From: Chelydra serpentina
Lineage: Eukaryota > Chordata > Testudines > Chelydridae
Length of the DNA stretch: 64,000 nucleotides
Assembly (NCBI GenBank): GCA_037349315.1
Contig: JBAIAC010000026.1
Span: 24,271,501-24,335,500 of the forward strand
Reading direction: 5' to 3'
Under the pieces are notes generated by a model. The model was not told where the DNA came from and did no database searches. It was given only the letters and a program-made list of their open reading frames with translations. Made by a program: the position numbers and the translations under genes. Below, piece by piece: positions 36,147 to 46,660 of the stretch. Numbering within the stretch: position 1 is the stretch's first letter; each line of letters starts with the position of its first letter.

Positions 36147-36485
36147 CAGGGATCGGCAACCTTTGGCATGTGGCCCGTCAGGGTAAGCCCCCTGGCGGGC
36201 CGGGACAGGCTGTTTACTTGCCGAGTCTGCAGGTTCAGCCAGTCATGGCTCCCACTGGCCGTGCGTGGTTTGCCGTCCCAGGCCAATGGGGGCTGCAGGA
36301 AGCAGCACAGGCCAAGGGATGTGCTGGCCCCCACTTCCCACAGCCCCCATTGGCCTGGGACGGCGAACCACGGCCAGTGGGAGCTGTAATTGGCCGAACC
36401 TGCAGAGGTGGCGGGTAAACAAACCGGCCCGGCCAACTAGGGGGCTTACTCTGGTTGGCCGTGTGCCAAAGGTTGCTGATCCCTG
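36147..36485. mobile_element. 339-bp palindromic hAT-like MITE
   Basis: Begins CAGGGATCGGCAACCTTTGGC and ends GCCAAAGGTTGCTGATCCCTG, flanked by a perfect 8-bp duplication GATTAGCA at 36139-36146 and 36486-36493. Almost the whole element is a long inverted repeat (for example 'cccccattggcctgggacgg' pairs with 'ccgtcccaggccaatggggg'), folding on itself around the centre near 36315. The overlapping ORFs in all frames (36119-36543) are a by-product of this self-complementarity. Confidence 0.93.
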
Positions 36486-36559
36486 GATTAGCAGCTGTTG
36501 GAAACTGGAAGGCTTTTCTGACATTTAAAGTAGATTCATCCAATCAAATGAAAGCGAAA

Positions 36560-37457
36560 GACACTAAAATGATGACACTAAACTGGGGGGGAGAGATAGA
36601 TAAGCTGGAGGGTAGGGATAGGGTCCAGAGTGACCTAGACAAATTGGAGGACTGGGCCAAAAGAAATCGGATGAGGTTCAACAAGGACAAGTGCAGAATC
36701 CTGCACTTAGGACGGAAGAATCCCATGCACTGCTACAGGCTGGGGACTGATTGGCTAAGCGGCAGTTCTGCAGAAAAGGACCTGGGGATTACAGTGGACA
36801 AGAAACTGGATACGAGTCAGCAGTGTGCCCTTTTTACCAAGAAGGCCAATGGCATATTGGGCTGCATTAGTAGGAGCATTGCTAGCAAATCGTGGGAAGG
36901 GATTATTCCCCTCTATTCGGCACTGGTGAGGCCACATCTGGAGTATTGCATCCAGTTTTGGGCCCCCCACTACAGAAAAGATGTGGACAAATTGGGGAGA
37001 GTCCAGTGGAGGGCAACGAAAATTATTAGGGGGCTTGGGCACATGACTTACAAGGAGAGGCTGAGGGAACTGGGTTTATTTAGTCTGCAGAAGAGAAGAG
37101 TGAGAGGGGATTTGATAGCAGCCTTCAACTACCTGAAGGGGGGTTCCAAAGAGGATGGAGCTCAGCTGTTCTCAGTGGTGGCAGATAACAGAACAAGGAG
37201 CAATGGTCTCAAGTTGCAGTGAGGGAGGTCTAGATTGGATATTAGGAAAAACTATTTCACTAGGAGGGTGGTGAAGCACTGGAATGGGTTACCTAGGGAG
37301 GTGGTGGAATCTCCATCCTTAGAGGTTTTTAAGGCCCAGCTTGACAAAGCCCTGGCTGGGATTATTTAGTTGGTGTTGGTCCTGCTTTGAGCAGAGGGTT
37401 GAACTAGATGACCTCCTGAGGTCTCAGACTACAACCCTAACCTTCTAAGATTCTATG
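36560..37457 (+). mobile_element. CR1 LINE, 5'-truncated
   Basis: Starts near 36560 inside the reverse transcriptase region ('acactaaactgggggggag') and runs to the 3' end 'gatgacctcctgaggtctc' ... 'ccttctaagattctatgaaag'. The ATTCTATGA terminal unit is typical of CR1, which lacks a poly-A tail. It is the best preserved LINE in the window: one continuous frame of about 220 codons and only a late premature stop. It sits 75 bp downstream of the MITE at 36147. Confidence 0.92.
36572..37222 (+). pseudogene. CR1 ORF2 reverse-transcriptase C-terminal part
   Basis: The open frame carries RVQSDLDKLEDWAKRNRMRF, FNKDKCRILHLG, PHLEYCIQFWAPHYRKDVDK, ERLRELGLFSLQKRRVRGDL and NYLKGGSKEDG, the conserved thumb/post-thumb motifs of CR1 ORF2. 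A TGA at 37220-37222 stands where a TGG would be expected, and the frame then stays open for 49 more codons to TAG at 37367-37369 ([19 protein letters not shown] and [13 protein letters not shown] follow). The catalytic FADD-type motif lies upstream of the truncation and is absent. Reading starts before 36572 in unrelated sequence. Confidence 0.9.
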
Positions 37458-39242
37458 AAAGCCTGAAGCTAGTGCAGTAAATGCTCATTGCTTCATACAG
37501 TACCTGAAATTACTGCTGCGAAGCATGAAATTACTATCTGCACGGAGTTGACTCTGCATTACCTGTTGGGAAAGAATATATCTTGGGTGCATCCACACCA
37601 CTTCCCTTTATTCTGCCTTTTGATGCTAATGATGCTGATACTGGGTCACTACAGCAGGATGCATTTCACAGCCCTGTTGTTCTGATCAGCACTGTGACAT
37701 CGACCAGTTGGTTTACAAACAGTCATTCATTTTTCTACTTTTTGGTACGGTGTCAGGCAACGCCGGGGTGACTGGTGCTCACTTGAGACTTAACGTCAGT
37801 GGCCAAGGGCCTTCCTTCTCTAAGCACTGAAAGACAGAGTTGTTCTGGGGGCTCAGTCCCTCAGCTGCAGCACTCTGAGTTGCCCTGCAGAGGGATCAGA
37901 GTTTGGAGTTGGGTCACAGTCCCTCACAGGTGAGTCAGCAGGAGTTGGGGTGGCTCCACTGGTCATTCACGAACATGAGGGTGAAGAAAGGAGCCTTAGA
38001 GAGAAGACTCACAACCGCAATAATGACCTATGCTGGATAACAGGTGGGAGATGATGCTCCAGAGAGAAACCTCACGTCTCTCCACTATTCCAACAGGCCC
38101 GTGGTGTTGCAGTGCTCACCACAGAGAGGGAATGGGAGCTCCACTTACACTGAGTACTGGGGTTATGCCCAATGGAATGAGCGAACCGTGGTGGGGACAT
38201 AAGAGGGAAACATGCCTCATTAAAAACCTAAAGGCTCACCTATCTCACTCATCACCTGGGGGCCAAACTTTGTGTTTCTGAGGCTGCCTCAAGCCAAACT
38301 GAGGGAAGCAAGGAAGCCAGCCAGCAGGCTAGGGAGACACAGTAAAGTGCCACTCTCCCTCCAGCCCGTAATAGCAGAGGATATAATGCTAGTATATGCA
38401 CGACTGACTCAATCTGCACATTTCTGGCTCTGAAGCAGGTGTGCAATGTAGCTGACTGAGTGGGGGGAGCGGACAGTCATCCCAGCTGTGCATTCACACA
38501 GATTTATGGAGACAGTAGTTCTTTGCTGTGTGCTCTCCAAAGGAAAGAAAAAAGTAGCAAAAGAAATGAGAATTCACTGCTCATGCTACACATACTAGGT
38601 AATGGAAGGGATTTGGCCAAAGCTTCAGACTACAACTGCACTTAGTAGGGACATGAAAGTATAATCAAGTTTGCTTGGAAATGTTTGTTTTTAAGAAAGA
38701 AAAATACTGTAATACATTCCAGGGCTTTAATATGTGCAAGCTCATTTGGTTGGCTGCAGCAACAGGCGGAGAAGATCATCTGAGCTCAGAGTTAAGGCTA
38801 CTGATTGCTCTGGGCCATAGAGTCAGTCTACATTTACGCTGGCATAACTAAGGCTAAAACCTGGCCTTCGGTCTCTAGTTTATGCTGCTGTCTCCGGTAA
38901 CTTTGCAGACACCTTAAAACAGCATGTGAATCTGCTTACTGTATTGGCTGCAATAAGTAAACAGAGCAGTGAAACCTGGAGATGAAATTAGAAGCAGTAA
39001 TTCTGAATGTCCTGGCTTTGTGAGGGTTTCATGCCCTTTTAATATTGCATATCTGTTTTGCAGGCAGAAAACCTGCATTATAGAGGCATATTTAAGAAGC
39101 CTGCTGAAAAAGTGGCCCTTTGTGTTTATTGTAATTACATCCCTCTAATAAACACCTCTAGTGATCACAGCACAGAACTAAGCTAGGAACACCAAAATGC
39201 CAATGCCCTTTCTGACAGTGATTCCCAGGATAGTCTTGGGCA
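37458..39242. other. Non-coding, no gene recognised
   Basis: 37780-38450 is of average GC with several short ORFs and no recognised domain; 38720-39180 resembles ordinary intron. Nothing else identified. Confidence 0.5.
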
Positions 39243-39380
39243 AACAATGTAACTGCCCTGTGCCTCAGTTTCCCCATATGTAAAATGGGACGCACAATAC
39301 CGGTCTCATAGGGATTTTGCGAACATTAACCAGGTAATGTTTATAAAGGGCTTTAAAGATGCTAAATGAATTATTAATGA
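39243..39380 (-). repeat. MIR-like SINE relic
   Basis: On the plus strand 'actgccctgtgcctcagtttccccatatgtaaaatgggac' and 'ctcatagggattttgcgaacattaa' and 'gtttataaagggctttaaag' match the reverse complement of MIR core and tail vocabulary. Diverged. Confidence 0.65.
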
Positions 39381-40603
39381 TTAAATATTCATCATCATTA
39401 TTTTGCCCAGTGTTTTGGAAAATGATGTGCAAATCTCCAAAGGACGGCCAGCTAGACCTTTCAGGGGTAAGAGAGGGGGGGGGGGGGGGGGGAATGGAGA
39501 AAAGTTTACATACCACATATTAGGGCATCTGTGAAACCAGAGATAGCAAAAAGGATACCGAAAGTACTAACAATTCACCAGTACAGCCCCAAACTACCAG
39601 GCAAGTCGGATCTGAGACTACCAGTTGCACACATTACATTCCTCTGTCATTTCAACTGCGAGCCATCATTTTAATATATGGCAGGAAAAAGTCACATTAC
39701 AGCTGCCTTACTTGACATATTTAAAATGTCATGATTAAACAGGGAGTCTAGTCTAAAAGTTTCCAGGTGCACTTTTCTATTTTCTTAGATAATGGTCTAT
39801 TTCCAGAACCAGCATGACATTCTGAAAAAAGCACGTCTTGCATAACTATGTTTGGTTATAAATTAAACAGGTCATTCCATAAGTAGTACTACCCAAGAGT
39901 TATACCTCTACAGCGGACATGCAATTTTGACACCTACACTATAAAGGCACTACAACCATTGGTTTGCCAATTATGTGTGTGTTTTAAATGTGCAGAAATA
40001 CAAATAAGATAGTTAAAAATGTGTGTAAATGTACATAGATTATATATAGGCTTGGAAGAATTCAACTTTTATTTTTTATAATTTTGATGAATTATATCAA
40101 TTTTTTAAAGCTTTTTATCTATTTAAATGTTCAGTTCTGCAAAATTATGGGTTTTAAGCATCTTTTCATTTTTATCCATTTAAATTTTCACAATTTAAAT
40201 TATGGGAGGGTCACACAATCATTTAATGACAGGAGAGGCTGAGATTCAAGAAGTTAAAGCTTTATAACTGTTAAAATATTGTCGATATCACATACACAAA
40301 ATAAATATCCTTAAATCAAACCCTCAGAAATTCTCAAGCTGTTTTCTTATTTTGCCTATCTGTAAATTTCTATTATTACTGATGGAAATTTGTTTTGCCA
40401 TTTTGTGCCTGTAAGGGAAAAAAAAGAATCAACATTTGCTGACATTTACTGATAAAAATATAATCCTTCCAAGTTAAATTATATAGCTACATAGATGGAT
40501 AGATGGACAGATACTCACTCAAAGGAAGCTGATACACTACTGAGAAATGTCTCCTTACATAAGCTGAAATCCACTAGGCTGCTGCAAGTAAAGTGAATCA
40601 CTG
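39381..40603. other. Non-coding; 18-G run and AT-rich stretch
   Basis: An uninterrupted G run covers 39475-39492. The part 40030-40330 is very AT-rich with TTTAAATTT phrases. No coding or RNA gene seen. Confidence 0.55.
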
Positions 40604-40604
40604 A

Positions 40605-40867
40605 GGGTACGTCTACACTGCATAAACCACCCACAGCACCGAGTATCAGAACCCAATTGACTTGAGCTCACGGGGCTTGGACTGGGTGGCTAAAAACTGC
40701 AGAGTAGACGTTCAGGCTCAGGCAGGAGCCCAGACTCACCCTCTTCCCTCACGAGGTTCAGAGCCCAAAAGTTTACATTGCAATTTTTAGCCCTGCAAGC
40801 TCGAGTCAGCTAACCGGGGCCAGCTGCAGCCATGCCACGGGTCTTTTGTTGCCGTGAGTCGTACTCT
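40605..40867. mobile_element. Palindromic MITE ('agggtacgtctacac' type)
   Basis: Starts 'gagggtacgtctacactgc' and ends 'gccgtgagtcgtactct', which read as diverged inverted termini. Internally 'gcagagtagacgttcaggctc' and 'gagcccagactc' / 'ctcacgaggttcagagcc' reproduce a turtle palindromic MITE pattern. The two halves share 'gagctcacggggcttgg' against 'agctcgagtcagctaaccgggg'. No target duplication could be assigned with confidence. Confidence 0.65.
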
Positions 40868-41955
40868 GGAGGGCCTGTAAATACCATAAGGATGAACACA
40901 GGAAACTTTATGACTTCCTGTAGGACACCCTGTATAAAGGACCGTTTCAGAGCGCCGTTTTTCAGTACCGGTTTGGCCATCTACAGTTTGAGAAGGATTT
41001 TCGTTCTAAAATAAATCCTCTGACACCCACCCCATTTTCTTTGAGCTTCTTACTGGGCAGAGAACACTCTTCTCTGCCCTTGCAAGGCCCAATCCTGCAA
41101 GTGGCCCAGCACATACCGCAAGTACTGAGCACCTTTCTGTCTCATTTGACTTCAGTAGGAATGGAGGGCTCACGGCTTTTTGCAGGATCAGACCACCAGA
41201 AAAGCCAGCCCCAATCCAGCAAGAGAAAAACCCATGGGATATTCAGTCAAATATAGCACTAGCAATAAGTAAACAGGATATTCTAATTTTTTACTTTCCT
41301 CCCCGAGAAACAATAATACACATTGCTATATATGCTGGATCATTTCCTTCCTATGGGTCCAGCTCAACAAAAACATAATGCCAGCTTCCGTAGCACGGAG
41401 GAGGCGTCTGTAGACTCGTCCAGATTCCCATGTACACACTGTTGCTGTTGTTGAGCTGCGATCTAAGACAGATAATCTGTATTTGTTGTTTCTCTCTCTC
41501 AGTTTTGTGTTTGTGATAAAAGTCTCACTAGGGGACAGCCTGGAGCTCTGTACAGCTGTGAAGGGAGATGGGTTCCGGTTTTGTTCCTGGTTGCTTGCCC
41601 CATGAGTCAGCTGTGCCTGGGAGCTGGGAGGGTTGCAAAGGTAGCATTGCTCAGCCCCTTGGGAAAGGACACACCTCATTTTGCTCGGGGTGAGTGGCTG
41701 TGGGGGAGAGGCCTGATTCACCACTCCCTGGCACTTGGTGTCATCACTTACCCCGTGAAAAATGAGAGCAAAGTGGGTATAAAACGCCAGCAAATCAGGA
41801 TGGTTTTTGCAGCCTCTTTCTCCAGGTGAAACTGATGGCACAAGCTAAAAGGCAAAGGAGAATCAAACCCATGACCTCCACTGGAAGGGTTAAAAGTTGG
41901 ACGATGCAACTAGCAAAGTCTAAAAGTACATCTGCAGCTCTGAGGGAGCCTTCCA
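40868..41955. other. Non-coding; fold-back at about 41085-41195
   Basis: 41085-41195 shows 'ggcccaatcctgcaagtggc' ... 'cttcagtaggaatgg' ... 'tttttgcaggatcagacc', an inverted repeat of the common fold-back type. The 171-codon minus-strand ORF at 41326-41841 has no domain and no splice context. No gene supported. Confidence 0.45.
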
Positions 41956-41963
41956 GCCTGGAT

Positions 41964-42086
41964 TAGGGTGACCAGACAGCAAATGTGAAAAATCGGGACG
42001 GGGGTGGGGGGTAACAGGAGCCTATATAAGAAAAAGACCCAAAAATCGGGACTGTCCCTATAAAACCGGGACATCTGGTCACCCTA
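41964..42086. mobile_element. 123-bp hAT-like MITE
   Basis: Second full copy of the 8659 family: TAGGGTGACCAG at the start, CTGGTCACCCTA at the end, identical in most of the interior. Flanks GCCTGGAT (41956-41963) and GCCCGGAG (42087-42094) match at 6 of 8, i.e. a decayed target duplication. Confidence 0.88.
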
Positions 42087-42186
42087 GCCCGGAGAGACAG
42101 ACTTGCATTAGCACAGCCCAAAGGGCTTATTCTCCCTTTAGCTTGTTTGAATAGCTCCCGTTAATGCCCATGAGAATTAGCATGAC

Positions 42187-42621
42187 CAGGGCCGGCTCCA
42201 CGCACCAGCTTGCCAAGCTGGTGCTTGGGGCGGCAGGTGAGAAGGGGGCGGCAGTCCGAGTCCCGTGGCGGCAATTCGGCGGCAGGTCCGCTCTTCCCGC
42301 CGCCGAATTGCCGCCCCAGTCTCGCCTGCCGCGGCGGCAAAGGGGCAGCAGGCCCGCCGCTGTCCCCTTGCCGCTCCGGAATGGGACTGCCTGCGTCGGG
42401 GCCCCCCGCCCCCCCGACGCAGGCAGACGGGGCGGGGCCCCCGCCCCCCCGACGCAGGCAGACGGGGCGGGGCCCCCGCCCCCCCGACGCAGGCAGACGG
42501 GGCGGGGCCCCTGCCCCCCCGACGCAGGCAGACGGGGCGGGGCCCCGCTACGTCTGCCTGCGTCGGGGGCGGGGCGCCCCCACCCCTGCTTGGGGCGGCA
42601 GAATTGTAAGAGCCGCCCCTG
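42187..42621. mobile_element. 435-bp hAT-like element with minisatellite
   Basis: Begins CAGGGCCGGCTCCACGCACC and ends AGAGCCGCCCCTG, flanked by a perfect 8-bp duplication AGCATGAC at 42179-42186 and 42622-42629. The left subterminal 'tgcttggggcggcagg' recurs inverted or direct at the right end ('tgcttggggcggcag'). The interior includes a 35-bp tandem repeat (see 42416). GC content is extreme and all ORFs of up to 203 codons across it are artefacts of the repeat. Related in its ends to 49180. Confidence 0.93.
42416..42560. repeat. 35-bp GC minisatellite, 4 copies
   Basis: Units beginning 'gacgcaggcagacggggcgg' start at 42416, 42451, 42486 and 42521, exactly 35 bp apart with one or two base differences. 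They are followed by an inverted 'tctgcctgcgtcggggg' and preceded by the same inverted phrase at about 42389. The array lies inside the hAT element and on the minus strand encodes the pseudo-repeat GGRGPRPVCLRRG. Confidence 0.95.
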
Positions 42622-43689
42622 AGCATGACTGCTGAGGGGAGACTGGTGCAAATTTTCATCCCCGGGCACAAAGAGGTGTGCATAAACACACGTCCATGTC
42701 TGTTGTGCCACCCACGTTAAATCTGCATTGACAGACATCTGTGTAAGAGCACCTGAGTCTTCGACTCAAGCGATAGACACTTATCTCCTATGTGGATCAG
42801 GCACAGAGGGGGACACATAAGACACATGGACCAGTGGGTTACAGAGGAAAGACCTTCAAATGCAACGTGCCTGTGCCCATTTTTCCAGGTGACCTGTTAT
42901 GCCTGCAGCCAAATCTTGGCTTGTAACCTCTACAAAGAAGCCTGTGGTCATTCTGATGAGTGCGAAGCTGCTCCTATTAAAGAACATGTGTCGTGAACTA
43001 ACTTTGGCACAGAGAGAGAAAGAGTGATGAACTACTTGGGATTTCATGGCGAACATCGAAGCCTCTTTACTTTAGAGGAGAGGGGATTTCTTGGTAGAAA
43101 TAAAAAACAGTCCTTTAACTGAATGGAGTACTTGTGCTGGATTGGTCACTCTAGAGACGGATCTCCTTTAGCCACGAAAAAGAGACAATATGGGCAGCTG
43201 GAGTAAAAGCTACCTCACAGCACGGTCACCTTCACCGTGACTGGCAGGGATCACTTCTAGAAGCAGGCAGTTGATTCATCCTCCAAATCCATGCTGCTCT
43301 CAGACTCTGTGCTGATACTGACGAAGGTGCTTATTATCAAGTGGAATTTTGGAATACAGACAGCTCTCCACTTGGCAGTAGACTGAGGATCTGGATTGGA
43401 CTCACACTGGTAAACTAGAGGTGAGAAGCTCTATAATCCCATGGGCCACCACTGCCCATGCATTACTCACTTTAATGAGTAATTCCTCTGACACCAACGG
43501 CAGGCAGAGAGGAGCAGATGTGACTAAATGTGTAGCAGGGTTTTTTCAGAAACACCATTTAACCATAGTGGAGAAAACCTCTGGGACAATTATTTATTTA
43601 AGCCCTTTCTGGAAGCAGCTAAAAGCAAACTCAACATTGCAAAACTACGGAAAGACTGAGCAGACCAAAAAAGGGTGAATTGTTAGGAA
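42622..43689. other. Non-coding, no gene recognised
   Basis: No domain, RNA gene or transposon terminus recognised. Confidence 0.5.
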
Positions 43690-44060
43690 GGTTATTAGCC
43701 GCTTTGCTGGTTACAATAAATGTCTCATCCAAATAAATGTGATTTTATTCAGCTGTCACCAGTTTGAAAGGTTCTATGGAGTGTTGAAATATTTGTTAAT
43801 TTATGACTTAGAGGATTGGGGAAAAAATAACAGAAATGCGTAATCCTACAGCAATTATAGAGTCAACACTTAATTGATCTGAGCAGCCTCTATTCATAGC
43901 AGCTAAAAGGAGCATTCATTCCATTTTACATCACCCCTTGAACATTGTATGCCGATGCAATTTTCAACACCAGGGGAAATCATTGAAAAAATTAAAACTG
44001 TCTGAATAATTTTCTCTATCTGTTTTTAATTAAAATAATTAGCCAAACACATGGAACTGA
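43690..44060. other. Candidate conserved non-coding element
   Basis: Repeat-free, AT-rich block with homeodomain- and TALE-like cores: 'tttattcagctgtcacc', 'aacacttaattgatctgag', 'tttttaattaaaataattagcc'. The block also lacks the usual fold-back repeats that fill its neighbours. It has the texture of a developmental enhancer, but conservation is not testable here. Confidence 0.35.
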
Positions 44061-45684
44061 TAAGGAGATGCAACCCTTTCCACCTCAGTGGTGCTGTTTA
44101 TAAAATGGCAATACTCGTAAGTATCCACCCTGTAAAGCATGTTGAAAGCCTCCTACAGAAGGTACAATATTAGTGCAAAATATTATGATTATTATTAAAT
44201 CATTGGTTCAAACCCAGCTCAGGGTGGCAGTGAAGTTCTCATCACTCAGTGAAGTTCAGTGACTTATATGAGAGGAATTTAGGGGTCCCAGTCCAGTTCC
44301 TAGTAGTCAAATGTTCACATGGCCAACACCACAACGGGCAACATTTGGAATCCTTGCTGGCAGACTCAGCAGAGAGGCCAAGGCCTGACTGGACATGGAA
44401 ACTCAATCTTCTTACTCCCCACACATGGACTACAGTGCAGTGAGACATGTTGATGGCATAGGGCGGATGCTTACCCACACTGTACCGATTCTGTGATAGA
44501 GTGAGGACGTCATTCTTCAGGGCTACCTACTGGATACCTTTCACGGGCACTAAATTCACACCAAAAAGGAAACCACCAATCAAAACATTGAGGAGCATCA
44601 TACAAGTTAAGATTTCAATCCTAACCATGTAAATCATTACTGGCCAAACTAAATAGGATTATTCCTTTCACTTCAAAGTCCCTTCTGAATCCTCGCTTTC
44701 ATTTACGCCATTATGGAATCCATTTGCAAATGTCACTTTTCCTCTTTAACAGAACTTGCTCTGTTTAAAACTATTTAGGAGAACTGGTGATTTGGTTAAT
44801 TACCAGAGTATTTGTCTCCAAGTGACTCTAGCCTCTACCATAATTATACCTATGTACATAAGGGAAGTTTTTGCTGAGTGATTAAAGAAAACACTGCTGT
44901 GTTGTTTCTGTACCAGTTAAGATCAGAGCACTGAAATCATGCCTACACGTCCTCCCGCCTCCCACTTTGGTGCCTGTAATACTGATGATTCCATCATTTT
45001 GGGAAAGGAATTGTTTGTTCACAGAGCAAATCATTGTTCACTTGCCATTCAACAGAGGCTGTTTCAATCTAGTACCAGGCACACACAGGCTTCTCTGACT
45101 GTCCCTGACCAGAAACAAACAGATATGGTTCTTCAGGCTGGGTAAGAAACACTATACTAACTGATCTCTTGAAACGGTAGTTCCCAGTGTGAGTGTGACA
45201 GTGTCTGGTGGAAGCCCTAATTTTTAGCTACCACTAGATTTCTATGAGTCAAGCTGGCTTTATTGCTGGTGTACTTGACCACTGTGGGTTTGCTAGGAGG
45301 ATTTACGAAGACTGACAATGCAGCCCATTCCCCTACTTTTCCTGGGGCAAACCCACATAACATAAAAACGTGCAATATCTATACAACATGGGAATGGTTC
45401 ACCTGTGAAACACCTGGGTTCCTTCCAACACCAGGTTCAAATCCTAGCAGAGGCAATTCAGCCCTTTGTCTTCTGCAGTAGGTAAACTGAGATCCATGAT
45501 GCTCATAAGTGGGGGGAAGAGGGTGAGGCGCGTCCTTCAGTTCAGCCCTTAAATACTGAGGTTCTGTAAGGAGATCTAAAATCCCAAGACACTTTTCATA
45601 AGAATAGGGATGTGTCTTTTGGCAAAGATTCTGTCGTCTTTCCCCCCTATCCTCTGTAAGTGCACTACCTGCTGCCCTCTAACT
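44061..45684. other. Non-coding, no gene recognised
   Basis: ORFs at 44242-44478 and 44939-45481 lack domains. A short stretch 45390-45480 reads like the tRNA-like 'caggttcaaatcctagcagagg' phrase that occurs in turtle palindromic repeats. No gene. Confidence 0.45.
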
Positions 45685-45941
45685 CAGGGGTTCTCAACCT
45701 TTTTCTTTCTGAGGCCCACCACCAACATGCTCTAAAAACTCCACGCCCACCTGTGCCACAAAAACTGGTTTTCTACATATAAAAGCCAGGGCTGGGGTTA
45801 GAGGGTAGCAAGCAGGGGGCCCCCGTGAAGCTAAGTTGCTCAGGCTTTGGCCTTCTGCCCTGGGCCCCAATGAGTCTAAGGACAGCCCTGCTTGGTGGAT
45901 TGCCCAATATCTGCCCACAGCTCCCCAGGGGGCCCCCGCAC
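45685..45941. mobile_element. hAT-like MITE, right end truncated
   Basis: Starts CAGGGGTTCTCAACCTTTTTC, the left end of a hAT family whose intact right end should be the inverted repeat; here the right TIR is missing and the element stops near 'gggggcccccgca'. Flanks CTCTAACT (45677-45684) and CTCTAACC (45942-45949) match at 7 of 8, which may be the original target duplication or coincidence. Interior 'cccacctgtgccacaaaaactgg' and 'ttgctcaggctttggcc' are family-typical. Confidence 0.7.
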
Positions 45942-46530
45942 CTCTAACCCAGAAGGGACTGTTTTCCAGTGGCTGGATCCTGAGACATGCAAAGCAGTTC
46001 AGGATCCTTTAGGACGGAAGGTGACCTTTAACTGTACTTTGTTCCTTCTTATGATGAAATGTGTGGTGCTGGCCCCTCTACACATCTGCAGTCCTGATTC
46101 TGCCCACCCAAACAGTGTGTGCCCCCCACCTTTCCATCCAGCTCTCTCTGTAACCTCAGAGTCAATGCCCTGGCCTGGAGCAGTGGGAGGAAAATGCGCC
46201 CGAGACTATTTGTTATGAAAACTATCACTTTTGACCTCAGAGACAGTTTATTCTAATTTAAATCTTGAGACAATGCTCCCTTTGTTCTCTCAAACCAAGC
46301 CCGTGGCGAGATTCTCAAGCTGTGTGATCTGACAAGTTTAATCAACAATTTGTTGTGGGTTTATTAAATACCCTTTTTTTTTTTTTTTTTTTTTTTTACT
46401 AGTAATGACTTGAGGGGGGAAGGTTTTGCGAAATAACGTTACAGGATGAGTGTTGTGCGTAGAGAATAGATTCTAGGACAATGATGCTCTGAGGTCCTGT
46501 TTGCTACCACTGTGAGCTGCTAATACTTAT
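45942..46530. other. Non-coding; 24-T run
   Basis: T run of 24 at 46374-46397. No gene recognised. Confidence 0.55.
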
Positions 46531-46660
46531 AACAACAGGACTTTTCACTTACACAGCACTTTCCTTCGGAGGATGTCCAGTGTTTTAAAGACTTAAATTG
46601 ATTAAGCCTCACAAAAGCCCTGTGGGCTAGGTACTGTTATTATATAAGTCATTGCCTTAG
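46531..46660 (+). repeat. MIR-like relic
   Basis: 'cacttacacagcactttcc' and 'cctcacaaaagccctgtgggctaggtactgttattat' follow the MIR core order. Strongly diverged. Confidence 0.55.

Noticed and set aside
36119..36543. Several overlapping ORFs, all frames
   Set aside because: They follow from a 339-bp self-complementary MITE; sense and antisense translations mirror each other.
39475..39492. Possible gap or assembly artefact (18 G)
   Set aside because: Homopolymer runs of this length are plausible in this genome (16 G at 54734, 24 T at 46374); nothing else suggests misassembly.
41326..41841. 171-codon minus ORF
   Set aside because: No domain or upstream/downstream splice support; average-composition intron can yield this length by chance.
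42127..42738. 203-codon minus-strand ORF with repeated GGRGPRPVCLRRG
   Set aside because: It lies within a hAT element and is an artefact of its 35-bp GC minisatellite; the plus strand and all other frames are also open there.
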